Counted from the stretch's first letter, positions 10,489 to 19,974 are shown. The stretch: DNA of 64,000 nucleotides from an uncultured Opitutales bacterium (GCA_900546565.1 URDC01000001.1:62001-126000), one strand, 5' to 3'. Notes: generated by a model from the sequence alone, not told the origin. Program-made: numbers and translations.

Positions 10489-11796
10489 ATGAATATAGCT
10501 ATTGTCGGCACCGGATATGTCGGATTGGTAAGCGGCGCGTGTTTTGCCGAAATCGGCGTGAATGTTTGCTGCATTGACATCGACGCCGCTAAAATCGAGC
10601 GTCTCAACCGCGGAGAAATCCCCATTTACGAGCCGAATCTGAACACGCTTGTTGCGCAGAATATAGAAAACGGGCGGCTTCGGTTTTCGACCGATTTGAG
10701 TTCGGTTTTGGACAATGTCGAGATTGTCTTTATCGCCGTGGGAACGCCGCCCGACGAAGACGGCAGCGCGGATCTCAGATATGTTTTGGACGTTGCGCGC
10801 ACTGTCGGCAGGCATATGAAAAGGTATGTTCTTGTTGTCACGAAGAGCACTGTGCCCGTGGGAACGAGCGAAAAAATCCGTGCGGCGATAAACGACGAGC
10901 TGCAAAAGCGCGGGGTGTCGATTGATTTCGATGTGGCGTCGAACCCCGAATTTTTAAAGGAAGGCTCGGCGATTGAGGATTTTTCGAAACCCGACAGAAT
11001 AATTATCGGCGTAGACAGCGAACGCGCAAAAAAGTTGATGACGTCGCTATACAAGCCGATTCTGCTTAACAATTTCCGCGCGATTTTTATGGACATCGCA
11101 TCCGCCGAAATGGCGAAGTATGCCGCGAATGCCATGCTTGCAACGCGAATTTCGTTTATGAACGATATTGCGAATCTCTGCGAAAGGCTGGGCGCGGACG
11201 TCGAAATGGTGCGCGAGGGGATTGGCTCGGACTCGCGAATCGGGGCGAAGTTTTTGCGCGCGGGCTGCGGTTACGGCGGCTCGTGTTTTCCGAAAGACGT
11301 CAAGGCGTTTCTCAAAACCGCGCGGGACGTGGGTTATGAAATGCGCGTGCTTGATTCTGTCGAGCGTGTAAACGACGCGCAGAAGCACGTCCTTTTCAAA
11401 AAGTTTGCCGAGCATTTCGACGGCGATGTCAAGGGTAGGAAAGTCGCCATTTGGGGGCTTGCGTTTAAGCCGGGCACTGACGATATGCGCGAAGCGACAT
11501 CGCTTGTTTTGATAGGCGAGCTGCTTGCCGCGGGCTGCGAGATTTCCGCCTACGATCCCGCTGCGATGAATGAATGCAAGCGGCGTTTGCCAAATGCGCC
11601 CATTCGCTATGCTAAAAATATTTACGATTGCGTGAAGGATGCGGACGTGATTTTCCATGTGACGGAATGGAAGGAATTCCGTATCCCGAACTGGGCGAAG
11701 ATAAAGGCGTTGATGTCGGAAAATGCCGTGATAATTGACGGGCGCAACACGTTCATCAACTCGGAGCCGGGTATACCCTATCTCCGCATTGGTTAA
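10489..11796 (+). CDS. ugd: UDP-glucose 6-dehydrogenase
   Basis: 435 residues, the usual size for the NAD-dependent enzyme that oxidises UDP-glucose twice to UDP-glucuronate, a precursor of acidic surface polysaccharides. The NAD-binding GTGYVGLVSG (7-16), the TKSTVPVGT and NPEFLKEGSA motifs, and the catalytic Cys266 in GYGGSCFPKD are intact. The C-terminal UDP-binding domain (KVAIWGLAFKPGTDDMRE) is complete. It follows the acyl-sugar cassette on the same strand after 171 bp with its own promoter, extending the cell-surface sugar theme. It ends at a long palindromic element shared with the convergent fumarase gene. Confidence 0.96.
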   Translation: MNIAIVGTGYVGLVSGACFAEIGVNVCCIDIDAAKIERLNRGEIPIYEPNLNTLVAQNIENGRLRFSTDLSSVLDNVEIVFIAVGTPPDEDGSADLRYVLDVARTVGRHMKRYVLVVTKSTVPVGTSEKIRAAINDELQKRGVSIDFDVASNPEFLKEGSAIEDFSKPDRIIIGVDSERAKKLMTSLYKPILLNNFRAIFMDIASAEMAKYAANAMLATRISFMNDIANLCERLGADVEMVREGIGSDSRIGAKFLRAGCGYGGSCFPKDVKAFLKTARDVGYEMRVLDSVERVNDAQKHVLFKKFAEHFDGDVKGRKVAIWGLAFKPGTDDMREATSLVLIGELLAAGCEISAYDPAAMNECKRRLPNAPIRYAKNIYDCVKDADVIFHVTEWKEFRIPNWAKIKALMSENAVIIDGRNTFINSEPGIPYLRIG

Positions 11797-11800
11797 TACT

Positions 11801-11918
11801 AAAAACCGCGAGTGCGCCTCTATTGCGAATCTAAAATCAAGAAAACGGGTTTCGATGAAACCCGTTTTCTTCATTATTAGAATGTATTTTGCAATAGAGG
11901 CGCACGCCCTCGCGCGTT
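11801..11918. repeat. Palindromic intergenic element, copy A1 (bidirectional terminator)
   Basis: Nested inverted repeat between convergent ugd and fumarase. The core hairpin has 14 bp perfect arms (11839-11852 and 11858-11871, AAACGGG/CCCGTTT type) around a 5 nt loop. Outer arms GTGCGCCTCTATTGC and GCAATAGAGGCGCAC lie near 11812-11826 and 11891-11905. Read from the fumarase side, the stop codon is followed directly by AACGCGCGAGGGCGTGCGCC, as in copies at 55.5 and 59.3 kb. It very likely terminates transcription in both directions. Confidence 0.8.
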
Positions 11919-13538
11919 TTAGAGTTGTTTGAAGAAATCATTACCCTTGTCGTCCACCAAAATGAACGCGGGGAAATCGACAACATCAATCTTCCATATT
12001 GCCTCCATACCCAATTCGGGATATTCAAGCAGTTCGACCTTCTTGATGTTCTCCTTCGCCAAAAGCGCAGCAGGGCCTCCAATCGAGCCGAGATAGAAAC
12101 CGCCGTGCTTCTTGCACGAGTCCGTCACGACTTGCGAGCGATTGCCCTTGGCAATCATAATCATGCTTCCGCCGTTGGATTGGAACAGGTCGACATACGG
12201 GTCCATTCTGCCCGCAGTCGTCGGGCCGAACGAGCCGGAGGCCATGCCCTCGGGCGTCTTCGCCGGTCCCGCATAGTAAATCGGGTGGTCTTTGATGTAT
12301 TGCGGCAAGCCTTCGCCGCGGTCGAGACGCTCCTTCAACTTTGCGTGGGCAATGTCGCGGCCGACAATAATCGTGCCTGTGAGTTTCAAACGCGTTTTGA
12401 CGGGATACTTCGAAAGCTCTTTTAGAATCTCGGGCATCGGCTGGTTGAGGTCGATGGCAACCGCGCCGTCGGCGGTGTTGGTGTCGCGATATTCCGCGGG
12501 AATATACTTGGCGGGGTCGTATTCGAGCTGTTCAAGCCAAATGCCGTCGGCGTCGATTTTCGCCTTCATGTTTCTGTCGGCGGAACACGAAACGCCCAAG
12601 CCAATCGGACAACTTGCACCGTGGCGCGGCATGCGGATAATGCGGACGTCGAGCGCGAAGTTCGCGCCGCCGAATTGCGCGCCGATACCGAGCTTGCGCG
12701 ATTCCTCCAAAATGCGCTTTTCAAGCTCGACATCGCGGAACGCGTGCCCGAGCTCATTGCCCTTGGTGGGGAGATTGTCAAGATACTTCGCCGAGGCGAG
12801 CTTTACGTTTTTAAGACACGCCTCCGCACTCGTTCCGCCGATGACAAACGCCACGTGATACGGCGGACACGCGGCAGTGCCCAAACTCTTCATCTTTTCA
12901 ATCATAAACGGAATCAGACGCTCGGGCGTGAGAATCGCCTTTGTCTCCTGATAAAGATACGTTTTGTTCGCCGAGCCGCCGCCTTTTGCGACAAACAGGA
13001 ATTCATACTTGTCCGAGTCGGTCGCATAAATGTCGATTTGCGCGGGCAGATTGCACTTGGTGTTGACTTCGTCCCACATCGTAAGCGGCGCATTCTGCGA
13101 GTAGCGCAGGTTCTCCTGAGTGTAGCAGTCGTAAACGCCTTTTGAAAGATACTCTTCGTCGCAGCAGCCCGTCCAAACACATTGACCTTTCTTTGCGACA
13201 ATCGTCGCCGTGCCTGTGTCCTGACAAAGCGGCAGCTTGCCCATGGCAGCAACTTCCGCATTGCGCAGCATAGTGAGGGCTACACTCCTGTCGTTGTCGC
13301 TCGCTTCTGGGTCTTTCAAAATCTTCGCCACAAGTTCGAGGTGCGACGGACGCAGAAAGAACGAGACGTCGCGCATCGCGTTGCGAGCCAGAACCGCAAG
13401 ACCCTCGGGCTGGACTTTCAGAATTTTTTTGCCTTCAAACTCGACGGTGGAGACATAGTCTTTCGTCAGCAGGCGGTATTTTGTCGTCTCGTCTTTCGCG
13501 AGCGGGAACATTTTTTGATACTTGAACGGAGGTGTCAT
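11919..13538 (-). CDS. Fumarate hydratase, class I (iron-sulfur)
   Basis: 539 residues, full length for the oxygen-sensitive [4Fe-4S] fumarase of the FumA/FumB type, interconverting fumarate and malate in the TCA cycle. Both domains are fused in one chain. Cluster-binding cysteines can be placed in [20 protein letters not shown] and GASCPIGLG; the C-terminal substrate domain has [11 protein letters not shown] and GSIGGPAAL. No ribosome binding site is evident upstream of the ATG at 13538. Monocistronic between two intergenic inverted repeats. A class I enzyme is consistent with an anaerobic or low-oxygen lifestyle but does not prove it. Confidence 0.96.
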   Translation of the reverse strand: MTPPFKYQKMFPLAKDETTKYRLLTKDYVSTVEFEGKKILKVQPEGLAVLARNAMRDVSFFLRPSHLELVAKILKDPEASDNDRSVALTMLRNAEVAAMGKLPLCQDTGTATIVAKKGQCVWTGCCDEEYLSKGVYDCYTQENLRYSQNAPLTMWDEVNTKCNLPAQIDIYATDSDKYEFLFVAKGGGSANKTYLYQETKAILTPERLIPFMIEKMKSLGTAACPPYHVAFVIGGTSAEACLKNVKLASAKYLDNLPTKGNELGHAFRDVELEKRILEESRKLGIGAQFGGANFALDVRIIRMPRHGASCPIGLGVSCSADRNMKAKIDADGIWLEQLEYDPAKYIPAEYRDTNTADGAVAIDLNQPMPEILKELSKYPVKTRLKLTGTIIVGRDIAHAKLKERLDRGEGLPQYIKDHPIYYAGPAKTPEGMASGSFGPTTAGRMDPYVDLFQSNGGSMIMIAKGNRSQVVTDSCKKHGGFYLGSIGGPAALLAKENIKKVELLEYPELGMEAIWKIDVVDFPAFILVDDKGNDFFKQL

Positions 13539-13633
13539 GATTTTTCGATTTTACGATTCGTTTTTAAAGAGTAATTGCCCCTTATTATCGCACGAAAAAT
13601 TTTTTAGACAAGCATTAAAAAAACAAAACGCCT

Positions 13634-13674
13634 GCGCGTATAAACTTGACTAATACGCGCAATTCGCGAAGACT
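13634..13674 (+). promoter_or_regulatory. Promoter overlapped by an operator-like inverted repeat
   Basis: GCGCGTAT (13634-13641) and ATACGCGC (13653-13660) are perfect inverted arms with an 11 nt spacer that contains the -35-like TTGACT (13646-13651). A 17 bp spacing leads to AAGACT as a poor -10. A dyad centred on the -35 box is what a repressor site looks like. It stands 64-104 bp upstream of the acyl ligase ATG. Confidence 0.4.
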
Positions 13675-13737
13675 TACGCAAGAAAAATCCGCGCCTTGAC
13701 GGCTTCGCGCCCGCTTGCGCACACAAATACAAACGCA

Positions 13738-15396
13738 ATGAAAGTAATAGATTCAAAAATACTCGACAGTAATTTCGACGAATTTTCGAAAAGCCCCGAA
13801 CTCGACTACAATCTTGCATACGCCGCCGTTCATGGGTTGTCGAGGGATACCTCCAAACTCCATATCAACGACTGTTCTCTGCGCCGCCGAATCAACCGCG
13901 GCACCACACTCGCCGTCGCCCTCGCATTGAAGGAATATATCGAACGCGAATTCCCCGACCACGAGAGAATCGGCGTCGGCTTGCCTTCGTGCTTCCCGGG
14001 CGTCGCGCTCAACCTCGCAATCATCATGGCGGGCAAGTCGGCTGTCAACGTCAATTTCACAATGGGCGCGGACGCCGCAAGGGGCGGACTCGAACGCATC
14101 GGGCTCAAATGCATAATCGGCTCTAATAAAGTGCGCGAAAAAGTCTCCGAACGCTCGCCCGATTTTCCTTGGACGGACGATTTCCGCGACATAGGCGAAA
14201 TCCTCAAATCGCTCGGCAAAAGGGCGATTCTCCCCAAACTTCTCGCGGTAAAAACCCTGCCTGCCTCCGCAATCATAAAATATTATAAAATCCCTACCAC
14301 AGGCGGCAACAAGGAGGCGAGCATTATTTTTACAAGCGGTTCGGAGGGCGCGCCCAAAGCCGCAATGCTTTCGCACCGCAATTTGATGACAAACATTTTG
14401 CAGTTTCGTAATATCGGCATAATAACCGAAAAAACGGTTCTGCACGCCAATCTGCCCCTGTTCCATAGCTTCGGGCAGACAATCCAAATCTGGTTTTCGG
14501 CAATCGACGGCGTTGCGCAGGTCGCAGTCCAAAGCCCGCTTGAAATTCTCGCAAACATCAATGCAATCCGCGACGGCGGCTCCACATTGATGATTAGCAC
14601 CCCCACCTTCCTGCGTTCATACTTTAAACGCGCAACCGCCGCGGATTTCGAGCACCTCGAAGTCGTCATCGCGGGCGCGGAAAAAACCCCCGAGGGGTTC
14701 GACGAAGCTTGGGAGGCAAAATTCCCAAAAACCCATTACCTCGAAGGCTACGGACTCACCGAAATGTCGCCCGTGGTATCCACAAACCTACCCGAGGGGC
14801 TCGTCCGCAGCAAATTCTGTCCGCAACCGAGCCGTATAAAACGCACGTCCGTCGGCGAACTCTTCCCCGGAATGCAGGCGGCGGTTGCAAGCCCCGAGAC
14901 GGGTGAACTTCTGCCCATCGGCGAAACGGGACTGCTCTACCTCAAAGGCGGCAACGCATTCCTCGGCTATTACAACCAGCCCGAAGAAAACGCCAAACGC
15001 TTCGTAGACGGCTGGGTAAATACGGGCGACTTGGCGCAGCTCGATTCCGACGGTTTCATTTTTATCAAGGGACGTCTCGCCCGATTCTCCAAAATCGGCG
15101 GAGAAATGGTTCCGCATACGACCGTCGAAAACGCAATTGTAAAGGCTCTCGGCTTGCAGGATAGCGAAAAGGTCGCGGTCGCAATCGGCTCGCGTCCCGA
15201 CGAAAGCAAAGGCGAGGTGCTCGTCTTGCTTTCGACAGTCGATATTGACATGCCCGCATTGCGTCAGAAATTGACCGCCGCCGGGCTCTCGAATCTATGG
15301 ATACCCAAAACAGTCGTCAAAATCGGGGAAATCCCCGTTTTAGGCAGCGGCAAATTGGATCTGGCAAAAATCCAGAAAATCTGCAAATTCTCCTAA
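13738..15396 (+). CDS. AMP-binding acyl-CoA/acyl-ACP ligase
   Basis: 552 residues from the ATG at 13738. Adenylate-forming enzyme with the core motifs in order: IIFTSGSEGAPKAAMLSH (phosphate loop), YLEGYGLTEMSP (A5), WVNTGDLAQLDSDGF with IKGRLARFSKIGGE (A7/A8), and the C-terminal GSGKLDL carrying the catalytic lysine. The overall look is close to the acyl-ACP synthetase half of Aas, so a fatty acid or 2-acyl-lysophospholipid recycling role is likely, with ACP or CoA as acceptor. No acyltransferase domain is fused. The stop codon lies inside the arm of the terminator hairpin shared with the convergent DUF2284 gene. Confidence 0.85.
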   Translation: MKVIDSKILDSNFDEFSKSPELDYNLAYAAVHGLSRDTSKLHINDCSLRRRINRGTTLAVALALKEYIEREFPDHERIGVGLPSCFPGVALNLAIIMAGKSAVNVNFTMGADAARGGLERIGLKCIIGSNKVREKVSERSPDFPWTDDFRDIGEILKSLGKRAILPKLLAVKTLPASAIIKYYKIPTTGGNKEASIIFTSGSEGAPKAAMLSHRNLMTNILQFRNIGIITEKTVLHANLPLFHSFGQTIQIWFSAIDGVAQVAVQSPLEILANINAIRDGGSTLMISTPTFLRSYFKRATAADFEHLEVVIAGAEKTPEGFDEAWEAKFPKTHYLEGYGLTEMSPVVSTNLPEGLVRSKFCPQPSRIKRTSVGELFPGMQAAVASPETGELLPIGETGLLYLKGGNAFLGYYNQPEENAKRFVDGWVNTGDLAQLDSDGFIFIKGRLARFSKIGGEMVPHTTVENAIVKALGLQDSEKVAVAIGSRPDESKGEVLVLLSTVDIDMPALRQKLTAAGLSNLWIPKTVVKIGEIPVLGSGKLDLAKIQKICKFS

Positions 15397-15430
15397 AAAC
15401 GGCCGAGGGCGCACGTCTTCAACCGTTTTT
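15395..15430. terminator. Bidirectional terminator hairpin, copy A4
   Basis: Arms AAAAACGG (15395-15402) and CCGTTTTT (15423-15430) with a 20 nt loop containing CGAGGGCGCACG, related to the other A elements. The arms contain the last bases of both convergent coding sequences (stops at 15394-15396 and 15419-15421). Each arm gives a T run in one direction. Confidence 0.7.
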
Positions 15431-16045
15431 CAGGAGGGCGTAGACGAGTGTATAATAGTCTGGGTGGGGTTGCCACTGGATTTCTATGCCCATTGTCTTG
15501 GCGATTTTCGGAACGTCGTATGCGAGGGCTTCGAGTGATGTCCGCATTTTATCGGGGAAAAGGCACGGGCGATTATGTCGGCGCGGGCAATTTTCCGAAA
15601 GCCGGCAAAGGCACGAGCCTGCGAAGAGGGCGACGGAATTGGGGGTATTGCGTTCGAGCTCCAAAAACTGCGGGTCGAAAATTTTTCGGGCGGCGTTTAT
15701 TGTTTCGCGCGCGCCGAAATATTTTTCGGGTTGCGGCGGAGGCGGAGGTGTCGGTCGTTGGTAGGGCGGTTGCGGGGCGGTGTCGAAGTTGTCGGAGTTC
15801 GCGATATTTTGTATCAGTTGCGGTTTTATTTTGATGATTGTTATTTGCGCGAGCGGCTTGTCGTGGCGGGCGAGGAAGTCGGGGGCGAAATCGGGGCACG
15901 CCCAGATTTTGCCGAAGTTCGGGCACTTCCCGCACTGGGGTTTGCCGAGTTTGCAGGCGGAGAGTTCGGCTCGGGTAAAGAGTCGCGTTTTGGTTTCGAT
16001 GACATGTGTAGGACAATTGTCGGAAATGGAGGCGGAGCGGTGCAT
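15419..16045 (-). CDS. DUF2284 cysteine-rich putative metal-binding protein
   Basis: 208 residues from the ATG at 16045; an in-frame start at 16162 would add a non-conserved leader and run into the tRNA promoter region. The DUF2284 signature is clear: CGKCPNFGKIWACPDF near the N-terminus and a second cluster GSCLCRLSENCPRR..CLFPDKMRTSLEAL near the C-terminus. The cysteine spacing suggests an iron-sulfur cluster or zinc site; the function is not established. A Pro-rich PTPPPPPQPEK linker lies in the middle. Convergent with the acyl ligase and divergent from the tRNA-Thr/tuf operon. The coding strand is unusually C-rich, opposite to the tuf region. Confidence 0.8.
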   Translation of the reverse strand: MHRSASISDNCPTHVIETKTRLFTRAELSACKLGKPQCGKCPNFGKIWACPDFAPDFLARHDKPLAQITIIKIKPQLIQNIANSDNFDTAPQPPYQRPTPPPPPQPEKYFGARETINAARKIFDPQFLELERNTPNSVALFAGSCLCRLSENCPRRHNRPCLFPDKMRTSLEALAYDVPKIAKTMGIEIQWQPHPDYYTLVYALLKNG

Positions 16046-16136
16046 TGCGGTTCGGGTGGGAGGTTCCAAGTCTGCAAAAATTCGCGCGCGTGTCAATATC
16101 GGAAAATGACGTCGGGAAAAAATACGAAAAAAATTG

Positions 16137-16165
16137 TTGACGCAGCGAAAATGCTCGTGCATATT
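16137..16165 (+). promoter_or_regulatory. Putative promoter of tRNA-Thr/tuf
   Basis: TTGACG (16137-16142) inside an A-tract-rich context, 17 bp, then CATATT (16160-16165). It precedes the tRNA-Thr gene by about 50 bp. Confidence 0.5.
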
Positions 16166-16187
16166 TACCGACTTTCAATAAAAGAAA

Positions 16188-16210
16188 CGCCAGACAACTG
16201 GCGGCTTTTA
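16188..16210 (+). terminator. Small hairpin upstream of tRNA-Thr
   Basis: CGCCAG-ACAA-CTGGCG (16188-16203) followed by GCTTTTA. It lies between the likely promoter and the tRNA, so it may act as an attenuator or as a processing signal rather than a full terminator. Confidence 0.35.
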
Positions 16211-16216
16211 TGTGTC

Positions 16217-16289
16217 GCCTCGGTAGCTCAGCAGGTAGAGCACGTCCTTGGTAAGGACGGGGTCGGCGGTTCAAATCCGCTCTGAGGCT
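16217..16289 (+). tRNA. tRNA-Thr (anticodon GGU)
   Basis: 73 nt cloverleaf: acceptor GCCTCGG/CTGAGGC, D arm GCTCAGCAGGTAGAGC, anticodon stem around CTTGGTA with anticodon GGT, and T arm with GTTCAAATC. No CCA is encoded. tRNA-Thr just upstream of tuf is a classic bacterial arrangement (thrT-tufB). Confidence 0.93.
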
Positions 16290-16335
16290 CACGCAAAAGT
16301 CATCAACTAAACCTAAAAAAAGAAACCGAAGAACC

Positions 16336-17526
16336 ATGTCGAAAGAATCATTCGTCAGATCAAAACCACACGTAAACGTAGGTACTATTGGCCACATCGA
16401 CCACGGTAAAACTACACTCACAACTGCAATCTTGAAGGTTCAGTCGGACAAGGGCCTGGCTCAATTTAAGTCTTACAAAGACATCGCCAAGGGCGGCACT
16501 GTTCGCGACGAAACCAAGACTGTTACAATCGCGGTAGCACACGTCGAATACGAAACTGCTACACGCCACTATGCGCACGTCGACTGCCCCGGACACGCCG
16601 ACTTCGTCAAGAACATGATTACGGGTGCTGCTCAGATGGACGGCGCAATCCTCGTTGTCAGCGCGGCGGACGGCCCGATGCCCCAGACTCGCGAACACAT
16701 CTTGTTGGCGCGTCAGGTCGGCGTTCCCCAGATTGTCGTTTTCTTGAACAAATGCGACCTCTTGGACGACCCCGAATTGCTCGAACTCGTCGAAATGGAA
16801 GTCCGCGAACTCCTCAGCAAATACGAATACGACGGCGATAACATCAAGATTATCCGCGGTTCGGCTCTCGGCGCGCTGGAAGGCACTGAATTCGGCGTAA
16901 ACAGCATCAACCAGTTGATGGACGCAATCGACTCGGAAATCCCCGAACCTGCCCGTCCTATCGACAAGCCGTTTATGATGTCGGTTGAAGACGTGTTCTC
17001 CATCACGGGTCGTGGCACTGTTGCTACGGGTCGTATCGAACGCGGCGTTGTCAAGGTTGGCGACGAAGTCGAAATTGTCGGCTTGGGCGATACCCGCAAA
17101 ACGACTGTCACGGGCGTTGAAATGTTCCGCAAGAGCCTCGACCAGGGGCAGGCTGGCGACAATGTCGGTTTGCTTTTGCGCGGCGTAGAAAAGAACGATA
17201 TCCAGCGCGGCCACGTTTTGGCGAAGCCGGGTTCGATTACTCCGCACTCGAAGGCCAAGGCTCAGATTTACGTCCTGACCAAGGACGAAGGCGGCCGTCA
17301 CACTCCGTTCTTCACAAACTATCGTCCGCAGTTCTTCTTCGGCACGGCCGACGTCACTGGCGTTTGCAATCTGCCCGAAGGCGTCGAAATGGTCATGCCG
17401 GGCGACAACATTGAAATCGAAATCGACCTTCAAAAGAAAATCGCTATGGAAAAAGGTCAGCGTTTCGCCATCCGCGAAGGCGGCCGCACCATCGGTTCGG
17501 GTCGTATCTCGGAAATCATTGCATAG
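16336..17526 (+). CDS. tuf: Elongation factor Tu
   Basis: 396 residues, full length. The G domain carries [10 protein letters not shown] (P-loop), [12 protein letters not shown] (G3) and [10 protein letters not shown] (G4), followed by the two beta-barrel domains. EF-Tu-GTP delivers aminoacyl-tRNA to the ribosome. It is preceded by tRNA-Thr and followed by a strong terminator. This is the only tuf in the window: the str operon has fusA directly followed by rpsJ with no second copy. Confidence 0.98.
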   Translation: MSKESFVRSKPHVNVGTIGHIDHGKTTLTTAILKVQSDKGLAQFKSYKDIAKGGTVRDETKTVTIAVAHVEYETATRHYAHVDCPGHADFVKNMITGAAQMDGAILVVSAADGPMPQTREHILLARQVGVPQIVVFLNKCDLLDDPELLELVEMEVRELLSKYEYDGDNIKIIRGSALGALEGTEFGVNSINQLMDAIDSEIPEPARPIDKPFMMSVEDVFSITGRGTVATGRIERGVVKVGDEVEIVGLGDTRKTTVTGVEMFRKSLDQGQAGDNVGLLLRGVEKNDIQRGHVLAKPGSITPHSKAKAQIYVLTKDEGGRHTPFFTNYRPQFFFGTADVTGVCNLPEGVEMVMPGDNIEIEIDLQKKIAMEKGQRFAIREGGRTIGSGRISEIIA

Positions 17527-17545
17527 TTTTTGTAATTGATGCATC

Positions 17546-17592
17546 GCCAGAAGGGCAAAAAATGCCCTTCTGGCTTTGGCGTCTTTTTTTTG
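17546..17592 (+). terminator. Intrinsic terminator after tuf
   Basis: Perfect 12 bp stem GCCAGAAGGGCA (17546-17557) / TGCCCTTCTGGC (17563-17574) with an A5 loop, followed at 17583-17590 by a run of T. One of the strongest terminators in the window; it isolates tuf from tRNA-Trp. Confidence 0.85.
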
Positions 17593-17611
17593 CGGTTTTC
17601 AAAAATTTTCA

Positions 17612-17640
17612 TTGACAAGCGGCGAAAAATAGACAGAACA
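17612..17640 (+). promoter_or_regulatory. Putative promoter of tRNA-Trp/secE/nusG
   Basis: Perfect TTGACA (17612-17617), 17 bp, AGAACA (17635-17640), 14 bp before the tRNA. Strong -35, atypical -10. Confidence 0.45.
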
Positions 17641-17653
17641 CTTTACCTTTTAC

Positions 17654-17726
<73 letters not shown>

Positions 17727-17789
17727 CGTTCTTTATCGGCGCAAAATGCGCGATTTTTTAACAAAAAGCACGATTGTGCGCACAAGAAA

Positions 17790-18002
17790 ATGACAAATCC
17801 AATCAGCAAAATCAGACAATTTTACAAAGAAACCGTTGTCGAGTTGAAAAAGGCTTCGTGGCCTACTCGTCAGGAATTGTATTATTCAATAATAGTGGTG
17901 TTTGTCGCAATCGGTCTGTTGGGCATATTTGTGAGTTCGGCAGACTTTGCCATATACAATGTTGTGGATTTGCTTACTTGGTTGGTTAAAGGCGGAAAAT
18001 AA
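17790..18002 (+). CDS. secE: Preprotein translocase subunit SecE
   Basis: 70 residues from the ATG at 17790. Short single-span SecE with the amphipathic surface helix FYKETVVELKKASWPTRQEL, whose KKxxWPTRxEL signature is diagnostic, then one membrane span of about 20 residues. It clamps SecY in the translocon. Its stop is 2 nt before nusG, the normal pair. No rpmG is found between tuf and secE, where many bacteria have it. Confidence 0.93.
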   Translation: MTNPISKIRQFYKETVVELKKASWPTRQELYYSIIVVFVAIGLLGIFVSSADFAIYNVVDLLTWLVKGGK

Positions 18003-18004
18003 TT

Positions 18005-18655
18005 ATGGATACTCCTGAAAATAAGGAAAGCGTTGAAGCAGTTCCCTCCCCCGCCGCGCAGGATAGCCTGCGTAAGTGGTATACGGTGCAAACGCGCTCG
18101 AATATGGAGCGCAAGGCGGTCGAAACCCTCAAAAGAATGATTGACCGCGAGGATATGGGCGAATACATCTCGAAAGACGACGTTATTGCGCCCGAAGAGA
18201 CGGTTTCGATGCTCGTGCAGGTAAAGCGCAAGGGCAAGCTGGAACAGCAGCAGAAACAGGTTTCGAGAATGCTTTACCCGGGGTATATTTTTGTCCGCGT
18301 GAAGCTTTTTGACGAAGAGGGCAATTTTTTGGAAAAACCGTGGTATTTTATCAAAGGTATCAACGGCATTGTCAATTTTATCGGCGGAGATACTCCGATT
18401 GCGTTGAGCCAAGAGGAAATTACGAACATTCTTTCGCAAAAGCAGCAGGCCGAAGGCGCGGTTCGCCCGCGTATTGTGTTCTCGGTCGGCGAAATGGTCA
18501 AGATTACGGACGGACCTTTCCTTGGCTTGATTGGCAAGGTCGAGGAAATCAACGAGGAAACCTGCAAGATGAAGGTGACTGTCGACATTTTTGGCCGCTT
18601 TACGCCCGTCGAACTGGAATACAATCAAGTTGTGAAATCGGAAGAAATCGAATAG
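18005..18655 (+). CDS. nusG: Transcription termination/antitermination factor NusG
   Basis: 216 residues. A short acidic N-terminal extension (about 20 residues) precedes the NGN domain ([26 protein letters not shown]), and the C-terminal KOW domain is [20 protein letters not shown]. NusG binds RNA polymerase and links it to Rho or ribosomes. It is slightly longer than E. coli NusG (181), with an extra basic Gln-rich segment ([10 protein letters not shown]) in the NGN domain. Directly downstream of secE and upstream of rplK. Confidence 0.95.
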   Translation: MDTPENKESVEAVPSPAAQDSLRKWYTVQTRSNMERKAVETLKRMIDREDMGEYISKDDVIAPEETVSMLVQVKRKGKLEQQQKQVSRMLYPGYIFVRVKLFDEEGNFLEKPWYFIKGINGIVNFIGGDTPIALSQEEITNILSQKQQAEGAVRPRIVFSVGEMVKITDGPFLGLIGKVEEINEETCKMKVTVDIFGRFTPVELEYNQVVKSEEIE

Positions 18656-18730
18656 TCCGGCGGTTCGGCAGCCCGAATAAAAAATTTACGCACAGCCTCA
18701 GCAAAGTAAAAAATTCTAAGAAAAAATAAA

Positions 18731-19156
18731 ATGGCTAAGAAAGTAGTAAAAGAAATCAAATTGCAGCTTCCCGCGGGCGCGGCGAATCCCGCGCCTCCGG
18801 TAGGCCCTGCGCTCGGCGCGGCAGGCGTCAACATTATGGGATTCTGTAAGGAATTCAACGCTCGCACCAAGGATCAGGCGGGAATGATTTTGCCCGTGGT
18901 AATCTCGGTGTATCAGGATAAGTCGTTCACGTTTATCCTCAAATCGCCTCCGGCCGCAGTGTTGCTGAAAAAAGCGGCTAAAATCGAAACCGCGAGCGCG
19001 AAGCCGAATGTCGATAAGGTCGGCAAGGTGACGAAAGCCCAGATTAAGGAAATCGCCAAGATTAAGGAAAAAGACCTTAACGCTACGTCTCCCGAAGCCG
19101 TCTGCCGTATTATCGAAGGCACGGCGCGTTCGATGGGTATCGAAGTCGTAGACTAA
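18731..19156 (+). CDS. rplK: 50S ribosomal protein L11
   Basis: 141 residues, standard. N-terminal [20 protein letters not shown] and the [14 protein letters not shown] loop that binds the GTPase-associated region of 23S rRNA are intact. First gene of the L11-L1-L10-L12 group, 75 bp after nusG in an A-rich spacer with no obvious promoter. Confidence 0.97.
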   Translation: MAKKVVKEIKLQLPAGAANPAPPVGPALGAAGVNIMGFCKEFNARTKDQAGMILPVVISVYQDKSFTFILKSPPAAVLLKKAAKIETASAKPNVDKVGKVTKAQIKEIAKIKEKDLNATSPEAVCRIIEGTARSMGIEVVD

Positions 19157-19164
19157 TTTTTGGC

Positions 19165-19196
19165 TCGGGCGTCCGGATTTTCTCTTGGACGCTCGG
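19165..19196 (+). promoter_or_regulatory. Hairpin in the rplK-rplA spacer
   Basis: GGGCGTCC (19167-19174) pairs with GGACGCTC (19187-19194) around a 12 nt loop, inside a 114 bp spacer that is longer than usual for rplK-rplA. It could be an L1 autoregulatory or RNA processing site. There is no T run, so it is not a terminator. Confidence 0.35.
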
Positions 19197-19270
19197 TTTG
19201 TCGAAAGTAATCGGCAAAACAATCAATAAAAAAACAACCACACTACACAAAGTAGGAGACACAAAAAGTC

Positions 19271-19957
19271 ATGGTAAAAAGAAGCAAAAGATACAACAAG
19301 TCGCTTGAAGCCGTCTCGGCCAAGCCGTTGGCTTTGGCTGACGCGGTAAACGCGTTGCAGTCGATGCCCAAGGCGAAGTTCGACGAAACGGTTGAAATCT
19401 CGTTCAAGCTGAATGTAGACCCGAAGCAGAGCAACCAGATGGTTCGCGGCACGGTTCGTTTGCCCAACGGCAGCGGTAAAAAGGTAAGAGTTGTGGTATT
19501 CACGGACCACGCCGAAACGGCGGTGGCTGCGGGTGCGGACAAGGCGGGGTTGGAAGACCTCATCAAGGAAATCGAAGGCGGCTGGATGGATTTCGACGTC
19601 GCAATCGCGACGACTTCGGCTATGAAGGAAGTCCGCAAGCTTGCGAGAATCCTCGGCCCGAGAGGCTTGATGCCGAATCCCAAGAGCGGCACTGTAACGG
19701 ACGACGTTGAAGCTGCCATCAAGGAAGTCAAAGGCGGCCGCGTCGAATACAAAATGGACAAGACGGCGAATTTGGTCGTGATAGTCGGCAAGCGCAGTTT
19801 CGCAAACGACAAGTTGTTGGAAAATGCGAAGGCGGCTTTGGCGAGCGTTGCGGCGGGTCGTCCCGAAGTGATTAAGGGTAAGTTTGTGAACTCGATTTCA
19901 ATCAGCTCGACGATGAGTCCGGCGGTGAAAGTCGCGCTCGCGGAAATTGCCGAATAA
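19271..19957 (+). CDS. rplA: 50S ribosomal protein L1
   Basis: 228 residues, standard length. Two-domain L1 with MVKRSKRYNKSLEAV start and the signature LGPRGLMPNPKSGTVT. It forms the L1 stalk and commonly represses its own operon. A good AGGAG lies 11-15 nt upstream of the ATG. rplJ follows after 17 bp. Confidence 0.97.
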   Translation: MVKRSKRYNKSLEAVSAKPLALADAVNALQSMPKAKFDETVEISFKLNVDPKQSNQMVRGTVRLPNGSGKKVRVVVFTDHAETAVAAGADKAGLEDLIKEIEGGWMDFDVAIATTSAMKEVRKLARILGPRGLMPNPKSGTVTDDVEAAIKEVKGGRVEYKMDKTANLVVIVGKRSFANDKLLENAKAALASVAAGRPEVIKGKFVNSISISSTMSPAVKVALAEIAE

Positions 19958-19974
19958 GGAAAGGGATAATTTAA

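Noticed and set aside
7539..11796. Horizontally acquired polysaccharide island
   Set aside because: Strand composition differs from flanks, but it is a C/G asymmetry flip shared by housekeeping blocks; no integrase, att site or IS element, so inversion explains it at least as well.
16360..17544. 394-codon minus-strand open frame over tuf
   Set aside because: Exact shadow of tuf with no ribosome binding site or family features.
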